From positions 1,736,001 to 1,800,000 of the forward strand of contig NZ_CP094534.1 of assembly GCF_022811645.1 (NCBI RefSeq): a stretch of 64,000 nt of DNA. Direction: 5' to 3'. This DNA comes from Hymenobacter monticola. GTDB lineage: Bacteria > Bacteroidota > Bacteroidia > Cytophagales > Hymenobacteraceae. Below are positions 28,334 through 36,354 of this stretch, in pieces. A program made the translations under genes and the position numbers. The notes beneath the pieces are model-generated. The model ran no database searches. It was given only the letters and a program-made list of their open reading frames with translations, and had not been told where the DNA came from. Position 1 is the first letter of the stretch. Each line of letters begins with the position of its first letter.

Positions 28334-29374
28334 TTAAGCAATTAAGGCCAATAAATCGGCCGCTATGCCAGCCCAGGGCTGCTGCAGGTTGAGGGTGATG
28401 ACGCGCACCGGGTGGCCGCCCAGGGTGTAGCGCACGTCCACGGCTTGGGTGGCGGTGGGGTAAAGCAGAATGCCTTCGAGGGCCTGACCGGAGGCGGGGC
28501 GCTGGTTTTGGAGGTAGGCGTAGAGCTGGTAGAGGTGCGGCGAGATGAGGCGCTGCCGGTCGTAGCGCGGGCGCAGAGCTGCGGCGTAATACTTGGTGTC
28601 GAGGATGATTTTGCGGTCGGACGCCTCCAGGGTTGTGTCGGTGAGCATGGTGGGCAGCAGGGCCAGGTCGTCGGGCTGCGGGGCATCGGCCTGCCAGGCA
28701 ATGGTTTCGGCGTACACACGGTAGTGGCGCTGCTCGCGGCGGAAAAAATTGCGCGTGAATTGCTCAAACAACCGCGCCATCAGTACCTCGTCGCGCCGGA
28801 AGTCGGCGAAGCGGCGCCGGCCGTTCGCAGCCGGCTCGGGCAGGGCCGTGAGCCACACCAGTTCGCATACGTGCAGCAAAAAGGCATCCTGGCTGCTCGG
28901 ACGCTGCCGCCGCAGTTCGCGGAACGTAGCGGCGGTGGCAGCGGGTAGGGGGGTATTAGTGGAGGCTACGGGCAGGCGGCGGCGCACGTGGCCCAGCTCG
29001 CGTCGCAATGCCACCGGCAGGTCCGGGGCGCGCGCCAGCGCGTCCAGCGTTTGCGCCAGCAGCCGGTGCAGCGGCGAATCCGCCGTCAATTCATCGAACG
29101 AGCACACGGCGCGGCCCTGCGCCAGCAGGCCCCGCCCGAGGCTGGGCGCCAGCTCCACGCGCCCGCGCAGGCTGGTAAGCTCAGCGGTGTGGGGGGCGAA
29201 CGTGCGCGGCAGGCCGGCGCGCAGCAGGCGGCGCGTGGCGTGCAGCAGCACCTGCGCCAGCAGCCCCAGTGGCCGGTGAAACGGCGTGGCCTCGCTGGCT
29301 TGGAGCACGGCCGGCTCGGGCAGCCGGTTCCAGGCGTAGCACAGGAAGTAGTAGAGCGTGGCGAGCGGAATCAT
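28334..29374 (-). CDS. mcrC: McrC-type nuclease of a McrBC modification-dependent restriction system
   Basis: 346 residues. The N-terminal and central parts follow the McrC family (YFLCYAWNRLPE at the start; FRRDEVLMARLFEQFTRNFF before the nuclease core). The C-terminal PD-(D/E)xK nuclease has Asp246 in LPTMLTDTTLE and Asp259/Lys261 in KIILDTKYY, followed by LYQLYAYLQN. In known systems McrC joins McrB hexamers and cuts methylated foreign DNA. The partner mcrB is about 0.9 kb upstream on the same strand, with two small genes between them. All visible catalytic residues are intact. Confidence 0.9.
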   Translation of the reverse strand: MIPLATLYYFLCYAWNRLPEPAVLQASEATPFHRPLGLLAQVLLHATRRLLRAGLPRTFAPHTAELTSLRGRVELAPSLGRGLLAQGRAVCSFDELTADSPLHRLLAQTLDALARAPDLPVALRRELGHVRRRLPVASTNTPLPAATAATFRELRRQRPSSQDAFLLHVCELVWLTALPEPAANGRRRFADFRRDEVLMARLFEQFTRNFFRREQRHYRVYAETIAWQADAPQPDDLALLPTMLTDTTLEASDRKIILDTKYYAAALRPRYDRQRLISPHLYQLYAYLQNQRPASGQALEGILLYPTATQAVDVRYTLGGHPVRVITLNLQQPWAGIAADLLALIA

Positions 29375-29462
29375 GGAAATGGAAGCTGCGATGCAAAACA
29401 GGCTGAGCCTTTAGGTGCCGGACGCTTCGCAGTGCAGCGGAGGAGGATGTCTGCAAATACGA

Positions 29463-29831
29463 CTAAGCCGGCCGGTTGAGCCAGCGGCGAAACGCCAGCG
29501 TGCCTGCCGCATACGCCAGCGCATCGAGCGGGTCGGCCACGGCCTGGGCATCGAAAAGCGGCAGGATGCCCTCAAACCACATCGAAACCGCCACCCAGCT
29601 CCACCCCAGCCAGGCATCCGGCAGCACGAAGGCCTGCGACCGAGCCACCATGCGCCGATAAGCGGCCACGGCCAGCGTGAGCATGACCGGCATGGCGGCC
29701 AGGTCGCTCAGATACGAGGTAAGCAGCGGCGGCAGCGGCCCCTGCAGCCAATGGCGGTTGGCTTGGCGCAAGCCGTACAGCAGCAGCGCGCCCACAAACA
29801 GCGGCCGGGTGAATTCAGGCCAGCGCTTCAT
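29463..29831 (-). CDS. Small integral membrane protein inside the mcrBC locus
   Basis: 122 residues from the ATG at 29831. Three or four hydrophobic segments span most of the protein (LFVGALLLYGLRQ; YLSDLAAMPVMLTLAVAAY; WLGWSWVAVSMWFEGILP; PLDALAYAAGTLAF). The pattern resembles small Bacteroidota membrane proteins with a conserved DxxAxP and a C-terminal DPLDALAY motif, whose function is unknown. The ATG follows the upstream stop codon by one base (TAG-C-ATG), so translation is probably coupled to that gene; a longer frame from 29885 would overlap it. Its position between mcrB and mcrC is unusual. Confidence 0.75.
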   Translation of the reverse strand: MKRWPEFTRPLFVGALLLYGLRQANRHWLQGPLPPLLTSYLSDLAAMPVMLTLAVAAYRRMVARSQAFVLPDAWLGWSWVAVSMWFEGILPLFDAQAVADPLDALAYAAGTLAFRRWLNRPA

Positions 29832-29832
29832 G

Positions 29833-30138
29833 CTACCCGGCGGCCAGCGTGACAAACCAAACGATAAAAGCCAGAATGGCCGCAAACGCCAACTGCCCCC
29901 CGCGAATCATGCGTTTGATAAACCGGGTGAAAGCGCCATCGTCCGGATGAATTTCGATGAGCTGCAGCCCGGGCGCGGCCGGTTGGTTTTCCACTTCTTC
30001 GCGCTGCCAGGCGTTTTGCGCCGCCTGGGGGTCGAGCAGTTCGCCGCAATGCTCGCACCGGTCGTCGGGGTTTTGCTGCCACACCGACCATTGTTGGCAG
30101 GCAGCACATTTCTTGGAGGAAAGCAGCGGCGCGGACAT
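29833..30138 (-). CDS. Zinc-ribbon protein with C-terminal membrane anchor
   Basis: 101 residues from the ATG at 30138 (an upstream in-frame start at 30198 is possible but would lie at the -7 box). Two CxxC pairs, CAAC and CEHC about 16 residues apart, form a likely zinc ribbon near residues 10-35. The C-terminal 25 residues are one hydrophobic helix (LAFAAILAFIVWFVTLA), preceded by Arg and Lys. It is translationally linked to the membrane protein gene that follows. A perfect -7 box TACTTTTG at 30203-30196 suggests that the pair has its own promoter. Function unknown. Confidence 0.75.
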   Translation of the reverse strand: MSAPLLSSKKCAACQQWSVWQQNPDDRCEHCGELLDPQAAQNAWQREEVENQPAAPGLQLIEIHPDDGAFTRFIKRMIRGGQLAFAAILAFIVWFVTLAAG

Positions 30139-30195
30139 AGGGACGGAGGAGGCTGGGCCGAAGCCGTCGCCGGCCGGCGATGAAATAATATGCCC

Positions 30196-30203
30196 CAAAA
30201 GTA
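30196..30203 (-). promoter_or_regulatory. -7 box for the zinc-ribbon/membrane protein pair
   Basis: TACTTTTG on the minus strand matches TAnnTTTG exactly, 58 bp before the ATG at 30138 and within the gap after mcrB. No good -33 element is seen. Confidence 0.45.
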
Positions 30204-30242
30204 CTGCTTTTGCAACTACTACTTTACCCGTTCGGTGCGCTC

Positions 30243-31541
30243 TTACGCCAGCAGCTTACGTAGCTGCGCCGCGGCCGTGGCGGGCTGTTCGCGCCAGTAG
30301 TCGGCCAGCAGCGGGCCGATTTCCTGCTCAATAATCAGCCGCAGCCACGCGGTGGCCTGGGCCGGCTCCGCGGGCGGCTGGCAGAAGTAGCTGTGGCCGA
30401 TTTCGAAGTCAGGGCCCAGCTCGGGGTCGTCGGCAATAGCCTGATTGAGCGCGGCCATGCGGGTGCACAGCTGTTCAATTACGGCCTCGGGCACCTGGCG
30501 CGCCGTCAGGTACTGCCGGAGCGGCGCACCAAACTGCGGTGCCAGCGCCACGAAGGCGAAGCGGCGGCGCAGCGCATAGTCGAGCGGGCTGAGCGACCGG
30601 TCGGCCAGGTTGAGCGTGCCGATGACGTACAAATTCTCGGGCACGAAAAACCGGGGCGCATCGGGCGGAGCGTAGGGCAGGCGCAGGGCGTGGGCCGGGC
30701 CGCGCTTGTCGGCTTCGAGCAGCAGCAGCAGCTCACCGAATATGCGGGGCACGTTGCCGCGGTTCACTTCGTCAATCAGCAGAAAATAGGGCCGGCCGGG
30801 GTCGGCCGCGGCGCGCTGGCACAGCAGCGGCAGCACGCCCGGTACCAGGTGGAACTGCCCCTCCGCATCGGGCCGGAAGCCCAGCATGAAGTCCTCGTAG
30901 CCGTAGCTGGGGTGAAACTGGACCAGCTCCACGCGGCGCTCGTCCTGGGCACCGAGCAGCAGCCAAGCCAGGCGCCGGGCCAGAAAGGTCTTGCCCGTGC
31001 CGGGCGGGCCTTGCAGCAGCAGGTTGCGGCGGCGCTGCAGGCCGGCCAGGGCCGCATCGAGGGCAGTTTCGTCAATAAATAATTCGGCCAGTGCCTGGGT
31101 GCGGGAATAAGCCGGGGGCGCGTAGGGGGCGCCCGGCTCGGCGGCAGCGCTGGGCAGCGGGGCTTCGGGCGTGTCTTTGGGCAGGCCGGTGTACAAGTCC
31201 TCGGCCTGCTGGCGGGCCACTTCTTCGCCGTCGGGGCCTGAGCCGGAGGTGAGCACCGGCCGCTTGGTGCTGATGGTGAAGTCGAGGCCTTCGAGCAGGG
31301 CATTGGTGGGCGCGCCGGCGGCGCGGGGCCAGTGGGCGGCGGGGTTGCCGGTGGCCAGGCGGTAGGCCAGCTCGGCCACGGCGCGGGGCGGGTATCGGCG
31401 GCCCCGGTACACCAGTTCGTACACGGTGCTGGGCGGCAGCGGCCGGCCTTCGCGCGCTATCTGGCGCAGGGCGCGCAGCACGTGCTCGCGGGTGAGCAGG
31501 GAGGCGAGCGTGCTGGCAGCGTTGAGCGAATCGGACGGCAT
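30243..31541 (-). CDS. mcrB: McrB-type AAA+ GTPase of a McrBC restriction system
   Basis: 432 residues. A small N-terminal domain (about 15-70) holds the motif RRYPPRAVAELAYRLATG, of a type found in front of many restriction-associated ATPases and nucleases. The AAA+ module has Walker A GPPGTGKT (about 178-185), Walker B YFLLIDEVNRGN, sensor GTLNLADRSLSPLDYALRRR, and a helical lid. In McrBC this motor binds GTP, recognises modified DNA and moves it to McrC. There is no long N-terminal 5-methylcytosine-binding domain like that of E. coli McrB, so the recognised modification is unknown. The ATG at 31541 is chosen because a -7-like box occupies 31554-31547. Confidence 0.88.
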   Translation of the reverse strand: MPSDSLNAASTLASLLTREHVLRALRQIAREGRPLPPSTVYELVYRGRRYPPRAVAELAYRLATGNPAAHWPRAAGAPTNALLEGLDFTISTKRPVLTSGSGPDGEEVARQQAEDLYTGLPKDTPEAPLPSAAAEPGAPYAPPAYSRTQALAELFIDETALDAALAGLQRRRNLLLQGPPGTGKTFLARRLAWLLLGAQDERRVELVQFHPSYGYEDFMLGFRPDAEGQFHLVPGVLPLLCQRAAADPGRPYFLLIDEVNRGNVPRIFGELLLLLEADKRGPAHALRLPYAPPDAPRFFVPENLYVIGTLNLADRSLSPLDYALRRRFAFVALAPQFGAPLRQYLTARQVPEAVIEQLCTRMAALNQAIADDPELGPDFEIGHSYFCQPPAEPAQATAWLRLIIEQEIGPLLADYWREQPATAAAQLRKLLA

Positions 31542-31546
31542 GGCGG

Positions 31547-31554
31547 GCAAGGTA
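31547..31554 (-). promoter_or_regulatory. -7-like box immediately upstream of mcrB
   Basis: TACCTTGC on the minus strand (one mismatch from TAnnTTTG, plus C at the last position) ends 5 bp before the ATG at 31541. It would give an almost leaderless mRNA. Confidence 0.4.
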
Positions 31555-31577
31555 GAACCGGAATACGAAACGGCAGG

Positions 31578-31620
31578 AATTGAAAAAGTCTCCCGGCCGA
31601 GCCAAGAGACTTTTTCAATT
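31578..31620. terminator. Terminator between the 280-residue lipoprotein gene and mcrB
   Basis: Perfect 15-bp arms (aattgaaaaagtctc, 31578-31592; complement 31606-31620) with a 13-nt loop. The T-tract lies within the stem, as is common in this phylum. It follows the lipoprotein stop at 31649. Confidence 0.8.
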
Positions 31621-31648
31621 CAATAACAAAAAAATAACGGGTTGCTGC

Positions 31649-32491
31649 TTACGGAGCCACCGTAAACTTCCGCGTCACGGAGTTGTACGGGCCGGGGATG
31701 AGCGTGCCGCTGCTGTCCACCAGTTCCAATTTCACGGTGTTTTCGCCGGCGGGCAGGCCTTCCATCATGTAAGGCATCCAGCGGTCGAGCATGAACTCGG
31801 TGCCGTTGATGGTGGCGCGCACGCGGTTTCCGCCGGCCTCCAGGGTGGTGTTTACGAGGTAAAAGTCCAGCATGATGCGCTTGGCATCGGCGCCGGAGTA
31901 GGTGTCTTTGGGGCGGCTGTAGAACAGGTTGGGGCCGTTCACGTTGATGATGGGCGTGGCGGGCGGCGTGCCGTTGCCCACGTTGATAACGCGCAGGTCG
32001 TAGGCGCCGCGGTGTTTGAGGCTCTCGTGGTAGGAGCGCGACAGGAAGGACAGCACCACGTGCTGGCCATCGGGAATGGCCTTGGTGAAGGTGGTTTCGT
32101 AGTGGGCGGTGTAGGGCTCGTTGTCCACGATGTTGTGGATGTGCTGGCCTTTCATCGAGTTGGCCATCTCGCCCATATGCGGGCCGCCGCTCATTTTCGT
32201 GAGCTGGAAATTGGTAATCTGGTAGTTAAACGAGACCTCGCCGCTGGGCACAGTGGAATTGCCAATGGGCTGCCGCAGCTGCATCTGCGCTTCCGGGAAT
32301 TTGGGCGAGTCGTTGAAGGGCGTCAGGCGGATGCCGTTCGACTCCATGCTTTCTCCCGAGGTGCTGGTGCGGTTGGGGGTACCGGCCGTGCCAGCGGAGG
32401 CGCTCACGTCGGTGGCCGGCTTGCTCGTCTCGCAACCGGCAAGGGCGGCCAGCGTCAGGGTGCTGCACAGCAGCCAATGGGAAGTTTTCAT
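31649..32491 (-). CDS. Lipoprotein of unknown function
   Basis: 280 residues from the ATG at 32491. Lipobox ALAGC with Cys near residue 20, then a Ser/Thr-rich linker (about 25-55) and two likely beta-sandwich regions: one with HIHNIVDNEPYTAHYET and PDGQHVVLSFLSRSYHESL, another with RIMLDFYLVNTTLEAGGNRV and GENTVKLELVDSSG. The repeated His residues (HMGEMANSMKGQHIHNIVDN) could bind metal, but no family is recognised. Single gene with its own terminator, transcribed away from the oxygenase gene. Confidence 0.85.
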   Translation of the reverse strand: MKTSHWLLCSTLTLAALAGCETSKPATDVSASAGTAGTPNRTSTSGESMESNGIRLTPFNDSPKFPEAQMQLRQPIGNSTVPSGEVSFNYQITNFQLTKMSGGPHMGEMANSMKGQHIHNIVDNEPYTAHYETTFTKAIPDGQHVVLSFLSRSYHESLKHRGAYDLRVINVGNGTPPATPIINVNGPNLFYSRPKDTYSGADAKRIMLDFYLVNTTLEAGGNRVRATINGTEFMLDRWMPYMMEGLPAGENTVKLELVDSSGTLIPGPYNSVTRKFTVAP

Positions 32492-32653
32492 GGTGTAAAA
32501 GAAGCTCAAAAAAAGTTTGGCAGTAATTTTAGGGGGTAGACCCGAAGCCGCACCCGCTTACGCAGGGCAGCCGGTTCAGGGTTTTTCTTATCTTGCGGCC
32601 TTGCCTCCCGGCCTCTGGAAGGCTTGACGGCTCAAAGTAAACCTAAATTTCCC

Positions 32654-33628
32654 ATGCAAGACCAACTTCTTGACCAAATTCCCTCGCTCGACCTCGCCGA
32701 TTTCCGCTCCGGCGACCCCGAGCGCAAGGCCCGCTTCGTGCAGCAGCTCGGCGAGGCCTACCAAAACATTGGTTTCGTGGCCCTGAAAAACCACGGCCTC
32801 AACGACGAACAAACCAAACAATTGTACGCCGACGTGCAGGCATTTTTCCAACTGCCCGACGCCGCCAAGCAGCGCTACGAAAACCCCGAGCTGGCCGGCC
32901 AGCGCGGCTACATCAGCAAGGGCAAGGAGCACGCCAAGGGCCGCAACACCGGCGACCTGAAGGAGTTCTACCACGTGGGCCAGGAAGTAGAAACCGAGGA
33001 CCCCATCAAGAACGAGTACCCGGCCAACATCTGGCCCGAGGAAGTGCCCTCCTTTAAGGAAAGCACTTTCCGCGCCTACCGCACGCTCGAAAGCGCCGGC
33101 CAGGACGTGCTGCGCGCCATTGCGCTGTACCTGCACCTGCCCGAAAACTACTTCGACGACAAGGTGAAGCACGGCAACAGCATCCTGCGCCCCATTCACT
33201 ACTTCCCCATCGAAGACCCGGACGCGGTGCCAGCCGACGCTGTGCGCGCCGCCGAACACGGCGACATCAACCTGATTACTTTGCTAATGGGCGCCAGCGC
33301 CGATGGGCTGCAGGTGAAGCGCCGCGACGACAAGTGGATTCCCATCACGGCCCTGCCCGACCAGATTGTGGTGAACGTGGGCGACATGCTCCAGCGCCTC
33401 ACCAACGGCGTGCTGAAGTCCACCATCCACCGCGTGGTGAACCCCGCCCGCGAGAAAATGAACACCTCACGCTACAGCATTCCGTTCTTCATGCACCCGC
33501 GCTCCGAAATGAGCCTGGCCGCCCTCGACCACTGCGTGACGCCCGACAACCCCAAGAAGGAAGCCGACATCACGGCCGGCGAGTTCCTGAACGAGCGCCT
33601 GATTGAGCTGGGCCTGAAGAAGAAATAA
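32654..33628 (+). CDS. 2-oxoglutarate/Fe(II)-dependent oxygenase, isopenicillin N synthase-like family
   Basis: 324 residues. The N-terminal DIOX_N-like domain (IPSLDLADF, GFVALKNHGL, YADVQAFFQLP) precedes the double-stranded beta-helix core. Iron ligands are His202 and Asp204 in EHGDINL and His259 in STIHRVV; the RxS co-substrate motif is Arg273 in SRYSIPFF. The enzyme should hydroxylate or oxidise an unknown small molecule in the cytosol; despite the family name there is no sign of a beta-lactam pathway. The ATG at 32654 starts MQDQLLDQIPSLDL; the open frame upstream lacks an ATG. A weak -7 box (TATCTTGC) lies near 32589. A terminator follows. Confidence 0.9.
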   Translation: MQDQLLDQIPSLDLADFRSGDPERKARFVQQLGEAYQNIGFVALKNHGLNDEQTKQLYADVQAFFQLPDAAKQRYENPELAGQRGYISKGKEHAKGRNTGDLKEFYHVGQEVETEDPIKNEYPANIWPEEVPSFKESTFRAYRTLESAGQDVLRAIALYLHLPENYFDDKVKHGNSILRPIHYFPIEDPDAVPADAVRAAEHGDINLITLLMGASADGLQVKRRDDKWIPITALPDQIVVNVGDMLQRLTNGVLKSTIHRVVNPAREKMNTSRYSIPFFMHPRSEMSLAALDHCVTPDNPKKEADITAGEFLNERLIELGLKKK

Positions 33629-33653
33629 GCTGCTTTTTGAATACATCCTCGAC

Positions 33654-33693
33654 ATTCCCCGTTGGCCCGCTGGCCGGCGGGGAATTGTTTTTT
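33654..33693 (+). terminator. Terminator of the 2OG-Fe(II) oxygenase gene
   Basis: Arms attccccg (33654-33661) and cggggaat (33678-33685), an inner ggcc hairpin, then a run of T. Confidence 0.85.
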
Positions 33694-33736
33694 CCGGCCG
33701 GGCCCGGCATTGACCCGCGCTTAAAAACCGAAGCCC

Positions 33737-34762
33737 ATGCGATTCTTCTATTGGTTGCCGCGGGGGCGTGCCCTGCTCGGTACCTTGTCAGTACTTTGCC
33801 TGTTGGCCGTGCCGGCGCGGGCGCAAGTTTCGCGCAGCCAGCCCAATGCCGGTTTTTGCGAGCAGATTGTCATCAGCAGCTTGGACGGTACGGGTGGGTT
33901 TGAGTACCCGGCGTGGGGCGCTGCGCGCTTCAACCCCGCCGATGATAACCAGGTGGCCGCGTTGCGCAGCGAAATAGACAGTACCGGCGTGGTGCGGCGC
34001 CACCTCTACCTGCTGAACCTGAAGACGCATACGCAGAAGCGGCTGGTGCGCGACGTGGGCTGCCAGCTGGCCTGGGGCCGCACCGGCTGGCTGGTGCTGG
34101 AGCGTGGCAGCCAGTTGTGGCGGGTGAAGGCCAACGGCGACAGCCTGGCCCGCCTGGCGCCTGCCGCCAGCGGCGCCCTGTACCCAGCCTGGAGCCCCGA
34201 TGGCCGCCTGCTGGCCTGCTGGCAACCTGACAGCCTCGACACCGGTACCTGGGCGCTCACGCTGCTCTCGCCGGCCGGCCGCCGGGTGCGGGTGCTGCCA
34301 ACGCCAGGAATAGGCTTGTTCGGGCCGCCTACGTGGTCGCCCGATGGCCGCAAGCTGGCCTTTCTCGGCCGGCCCGAAAAAGAGCATCAGTACTACATGC
34401 CCAGCATTTACGAACTGGAGCTGGCCACCGGCAAAATCCGGACGGTGCGCCAAGCCTCGGAGCGACACTACCCAAAAGCTGCCAGTGTGCATTGGCTCAA
34501 AAATGGCAAGCAACTGTTGTGGCGCGATTCTGAACGGAACTTGGCCGTGCTCAACGTGGCCACTGGCCGGCCGCGGGGCAAGGCCGAATCCGGGCCGCCA
34601 CGCGTGCGCATCCTGTCGCTGGACGTAGCCGCCGGTAGCCAACGGCTGGTGATGGTGGTGTGGGAAGCATTCCGGGCGCCTGGTCCGGGGGCGGGCACAC
34701 TATTTTACCGGAGCCGGCTGGCCACGGCCGCGCTGCCTGGCAAGAAACTGCGGTACTGGTAA
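33737..34762 (+). CDS. Secreted TolB/PD40-type beta-propeller protein
   Basis: 341 residues with a signal peptide (residues about 1-31, ending PARAQ). Propeller blades are marked by repeats such as GALYPAWSPDGRLLACWQP and GPPTWSPDGRKLAFLGR, with further weaker ones (VHWLKNGKQLLWRD). This WD40-like PD40 pattern is found in TolB and in many Bacteroidota periplasmic proteins; no enzyme domain is attached. Role in protein-protein binding in the periplasm is inferred. It lies 92 bp upstream of chrA on the same strand. Confidence 0.85.
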   Translation: MRFFYWLPRGRALLGTLSVLCLLAVPARAQVSRSQPNAGFCEQIVISSLDGTGGFEYPAWGAARFNPADDNQVAALRSEIDSTGVVRRHLYLLNLKTHTQKRLVRDVGCQLAWGRTGWLVLERGSQLWRVKANGDSLARLAPAASGALYPAWSPDGRLLACWQPDSLDTGTWALTLLSPAGRRVRVLPTPGIGLFGPPTWSPDGRKLAFLGRPEKEHQYYMPSIYELELATGKIRTVRQASERHYPKAASVHWLKNGKQLLWRDSERNLAVLNVATGRPRGKAESGPPRVRILSLDVAAGSQRLVMVVWEAFRAPGPGAGTLFYRSRLATAALPGKKLRYW

Positions 34763-34824
34763 TGAAAGAGCCGGGCAAGGCCGGAATGCCTGCCGGGCCT
34801 TGTCGGCCTTGCGCGTGCGGTTCC

Positions 34825-34832
34825 TATCTTCG
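34825..34832 (+). promoter_or_regulatory. -7-like box for chrA
   Basis: TATCTTCG, one mismatch from TAnnTTTG, 22 bp before the ATG at 34855. The same octamer lies just before gpmI, which supports its use in this genome. Confidence 0.45.
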
Positions 34833-34854
34833 GGCAAGTCAATTGCCCACTGCC

Positions 34855-36147
34855 ATGCAGCCTGCCAGCCCTGCGCCCCCCGCCGAAGTCTCGCTCACGC
34901 CGCCCCCGCGGCGCTCGGGCCAGCGCACGCGCCGGGTGCGGGGCATTATTTTTCTGAAGGACGTGGCCCTGCTGGCCTGCACGGCCTTTGGGGGGCCGCA
35001 GGCACACCTGGCCATGTTTTTCCGGCTGCTGGTGGAAAAGCGGCGCTACATAAATGCCGCCGAGCTGCTGGAGCTGCAGGCCCTGTGCGCGCTGCTACCA
35101 GGGCCTACTTCTACGCAAACCATTACTGTCATCGGCTTCCGGCTGGGCGGGCCCAACTTAGCGTATCTCACGCTGGTGGTGTGGGCCACGCCCGCCGTGG
35201 TGCTCATGACGCTGGCGGCCCTCACCCTCAGCTACCTCGACCCCGCCCGGGTGGCGGCGCTGGTGCAGTTTGTGCAGCCGGTGGCTGTGGGCTTCGTGGC
35301 GTTTTCGGCCTACAAGATTTCCGAGAAAGTCATCCATACCAAAACCGCGGTGGGCCTGATGGTGGCCGCCGCCATGCTGGCTTACTTTTTCCAGTTGCCC
35401 TGGATGCTGCCGCTGCTGCTGCTGGCCGGCGGTGCAGTGACGACGGTGCGATACCGCAAACATGCCATTGAGCAGGAGAAAAAGCCGCTGCGCATTGAGT
35501 GGGCCAACTTTTTTCTGTGGTTCGGCACGTTGGCGGGGGCGGCCTTGCTGGGGCACTACACGCGCCTGCTGCCGGTGCGCCTGTTCGAGAACTTCTACCG
35601 CAACGGCTCATTGGTGTTTGGCGGCGGGCAGGTGCTGGCCCCGCTGCTCTACGCTGAATTTGTGGAGTTTAAGCACTACCTCACGGGGCCGGAGTTCCTG
35701 TCGGGCCTGGGACTGGTGCAGGCCATGCCGGGGCCCAACTTTTCAATTGCGGCCTATATCGGGGCGCTGGCCATGCGGCCCACCGGCGGCACGCACATGC
35801 AACTACTCGGGGCCTTGGTGGGCGTGACGGGCATTTTTCTGCCGGGTACCTTCCTCATCTTTTTCGTCATCCGCTTCTGGGACCGGCTGCGGCAGTACCG
35901 CGTGGTGAAAGCTTCGCTCGAAGGCATCAACGCCGTGAGTGCCGGGCTGGTGTGCGCGGCCACTTTCCTGCTCTACCACCCGCTGCCCTACCGGCTGCTG
36001 GATTTGCCCTTCCACCTCGGGCCGATTGACTCGCTGCCTCTGAACCCGCTGCTGGTGGGCACCACGTTTCTGCTGCTGCTGTGGGAGAAGGTGCCGAGTG
36101 TGGCCATCGTGGCCGTGGCATTGCTGGCGGGCGCGGTGCTGGGGTAA
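34855..36147 (+). CDS. chrA: Chromate/anion transporter, CHR family (two-domain)
   Basis: 430 residues from the ATG at 34855; the longer open frame upstream overlaps the preceding gene and is not coding. Two homologous halves of about 190 residues carry the family motifs: ACTAFGGPQAHLAMF and LCALLPGPTSTQT in the first, LVFGGGQVLAPLL and LVQAMPGPNFSIAAYIG in the second, each followed by hydrophobic segments. ChrA proteins expel chromate or related sulfate-like anions. The substrate here is not proven. Ends before a terminator nested in an inverted repeat. Confidence 0.92.
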   Translation: MQPASPAPPAEVSLTPPPRRSGQRTRRVRGIIFLKDVALLACTAFGGPQAHLAMFFRLLVEKRRYINAAELLELQALCALLPGPTSTQTITVIGFRLGGPNLAYLTLVVWATPAVVLMTLAALTLSYLDPARVAALVQFVQPVAVGFVAFSAYKISEKVIHTKTAVGLMVAAAMLAYFFQLPWMLPLLLLAGGAVTTVRYRKHAIEQEKKPLRIEWANFFLWFGTLAGAALLGHYTRLLPVRLFENFYRNGSLVFGGGQVLAPLLYAEFVEFKHYLTGPEFLSGLGLVQAMPGPNFSIAAYIGALAMRPTGGTHMQLLGALVGVTGIFLPGTFLIFFVIRFWDRLRQYRVVKASLEGINAVSAGLVCAATFLLYHPLPYRLLDLPFHLGPIDSLPLNPLLVGTTFLLLLWEKVPSVAIVAVALLAGAVLG

Positions 36148-36170
36148 GAGGGGAGGCCGAGTGGGGCGCC

Positions 36171-36350
36171 TGTCATTGCGAGGCGAAGCCGAAGCAATCC
36201 GTCCTATTCTCAGCGACCAGCCTGCTAACGTGATACGCCCAATTAAAAAGCCCCGGTGCCATTGTGGTACCGGGGCTTTCTGATAAAAGAAAGTGTTTGG
36301 TGTTGACAGAACGGATTGCCGCGTTTCGCTACGCTTCACTCGCAATGACA
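36171..36350. repeat. Long inverted repeat of the TGTCATTGCGAG family enclosing a terminator
   Basis: The left end TGTCATTGCGAG-GCGAAGCC (36171-36190) and right end (complement of TGTCATTGCGAGTGAAGC, to 36350) are 12-bp perfect, then diverge but share GAAGC and CAATCCGT elements. Such ends occur as dispersed repeats in many bacterial genomes. Here the terminator of chrA lies in the loop. Confidence 0.75.
36245..36279. terminator. Terminator between chrA and the acyltransferase gene
   Basis: Arms aaagccccggt and accggggcttt with a bulged inner stem and flanking A/T runs; it can act on both strands, as suits convergent genes. Confidence 0.85.
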
Positions 36351-36354
36351 AGTC

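Noticed and set aside
29463-29831. Toxin or VanZ-family assignment for the small membrane protein in the mcrBC locus
   Set aside because: Only its hydrophobic pattern is visible; no family motif is firm enough.
34660-34854. N-terminal extension of chrA
   Set aside because: It overlaps the preceding propeller gene and lies before the -7 box; the family starts near the ATG at 34855.
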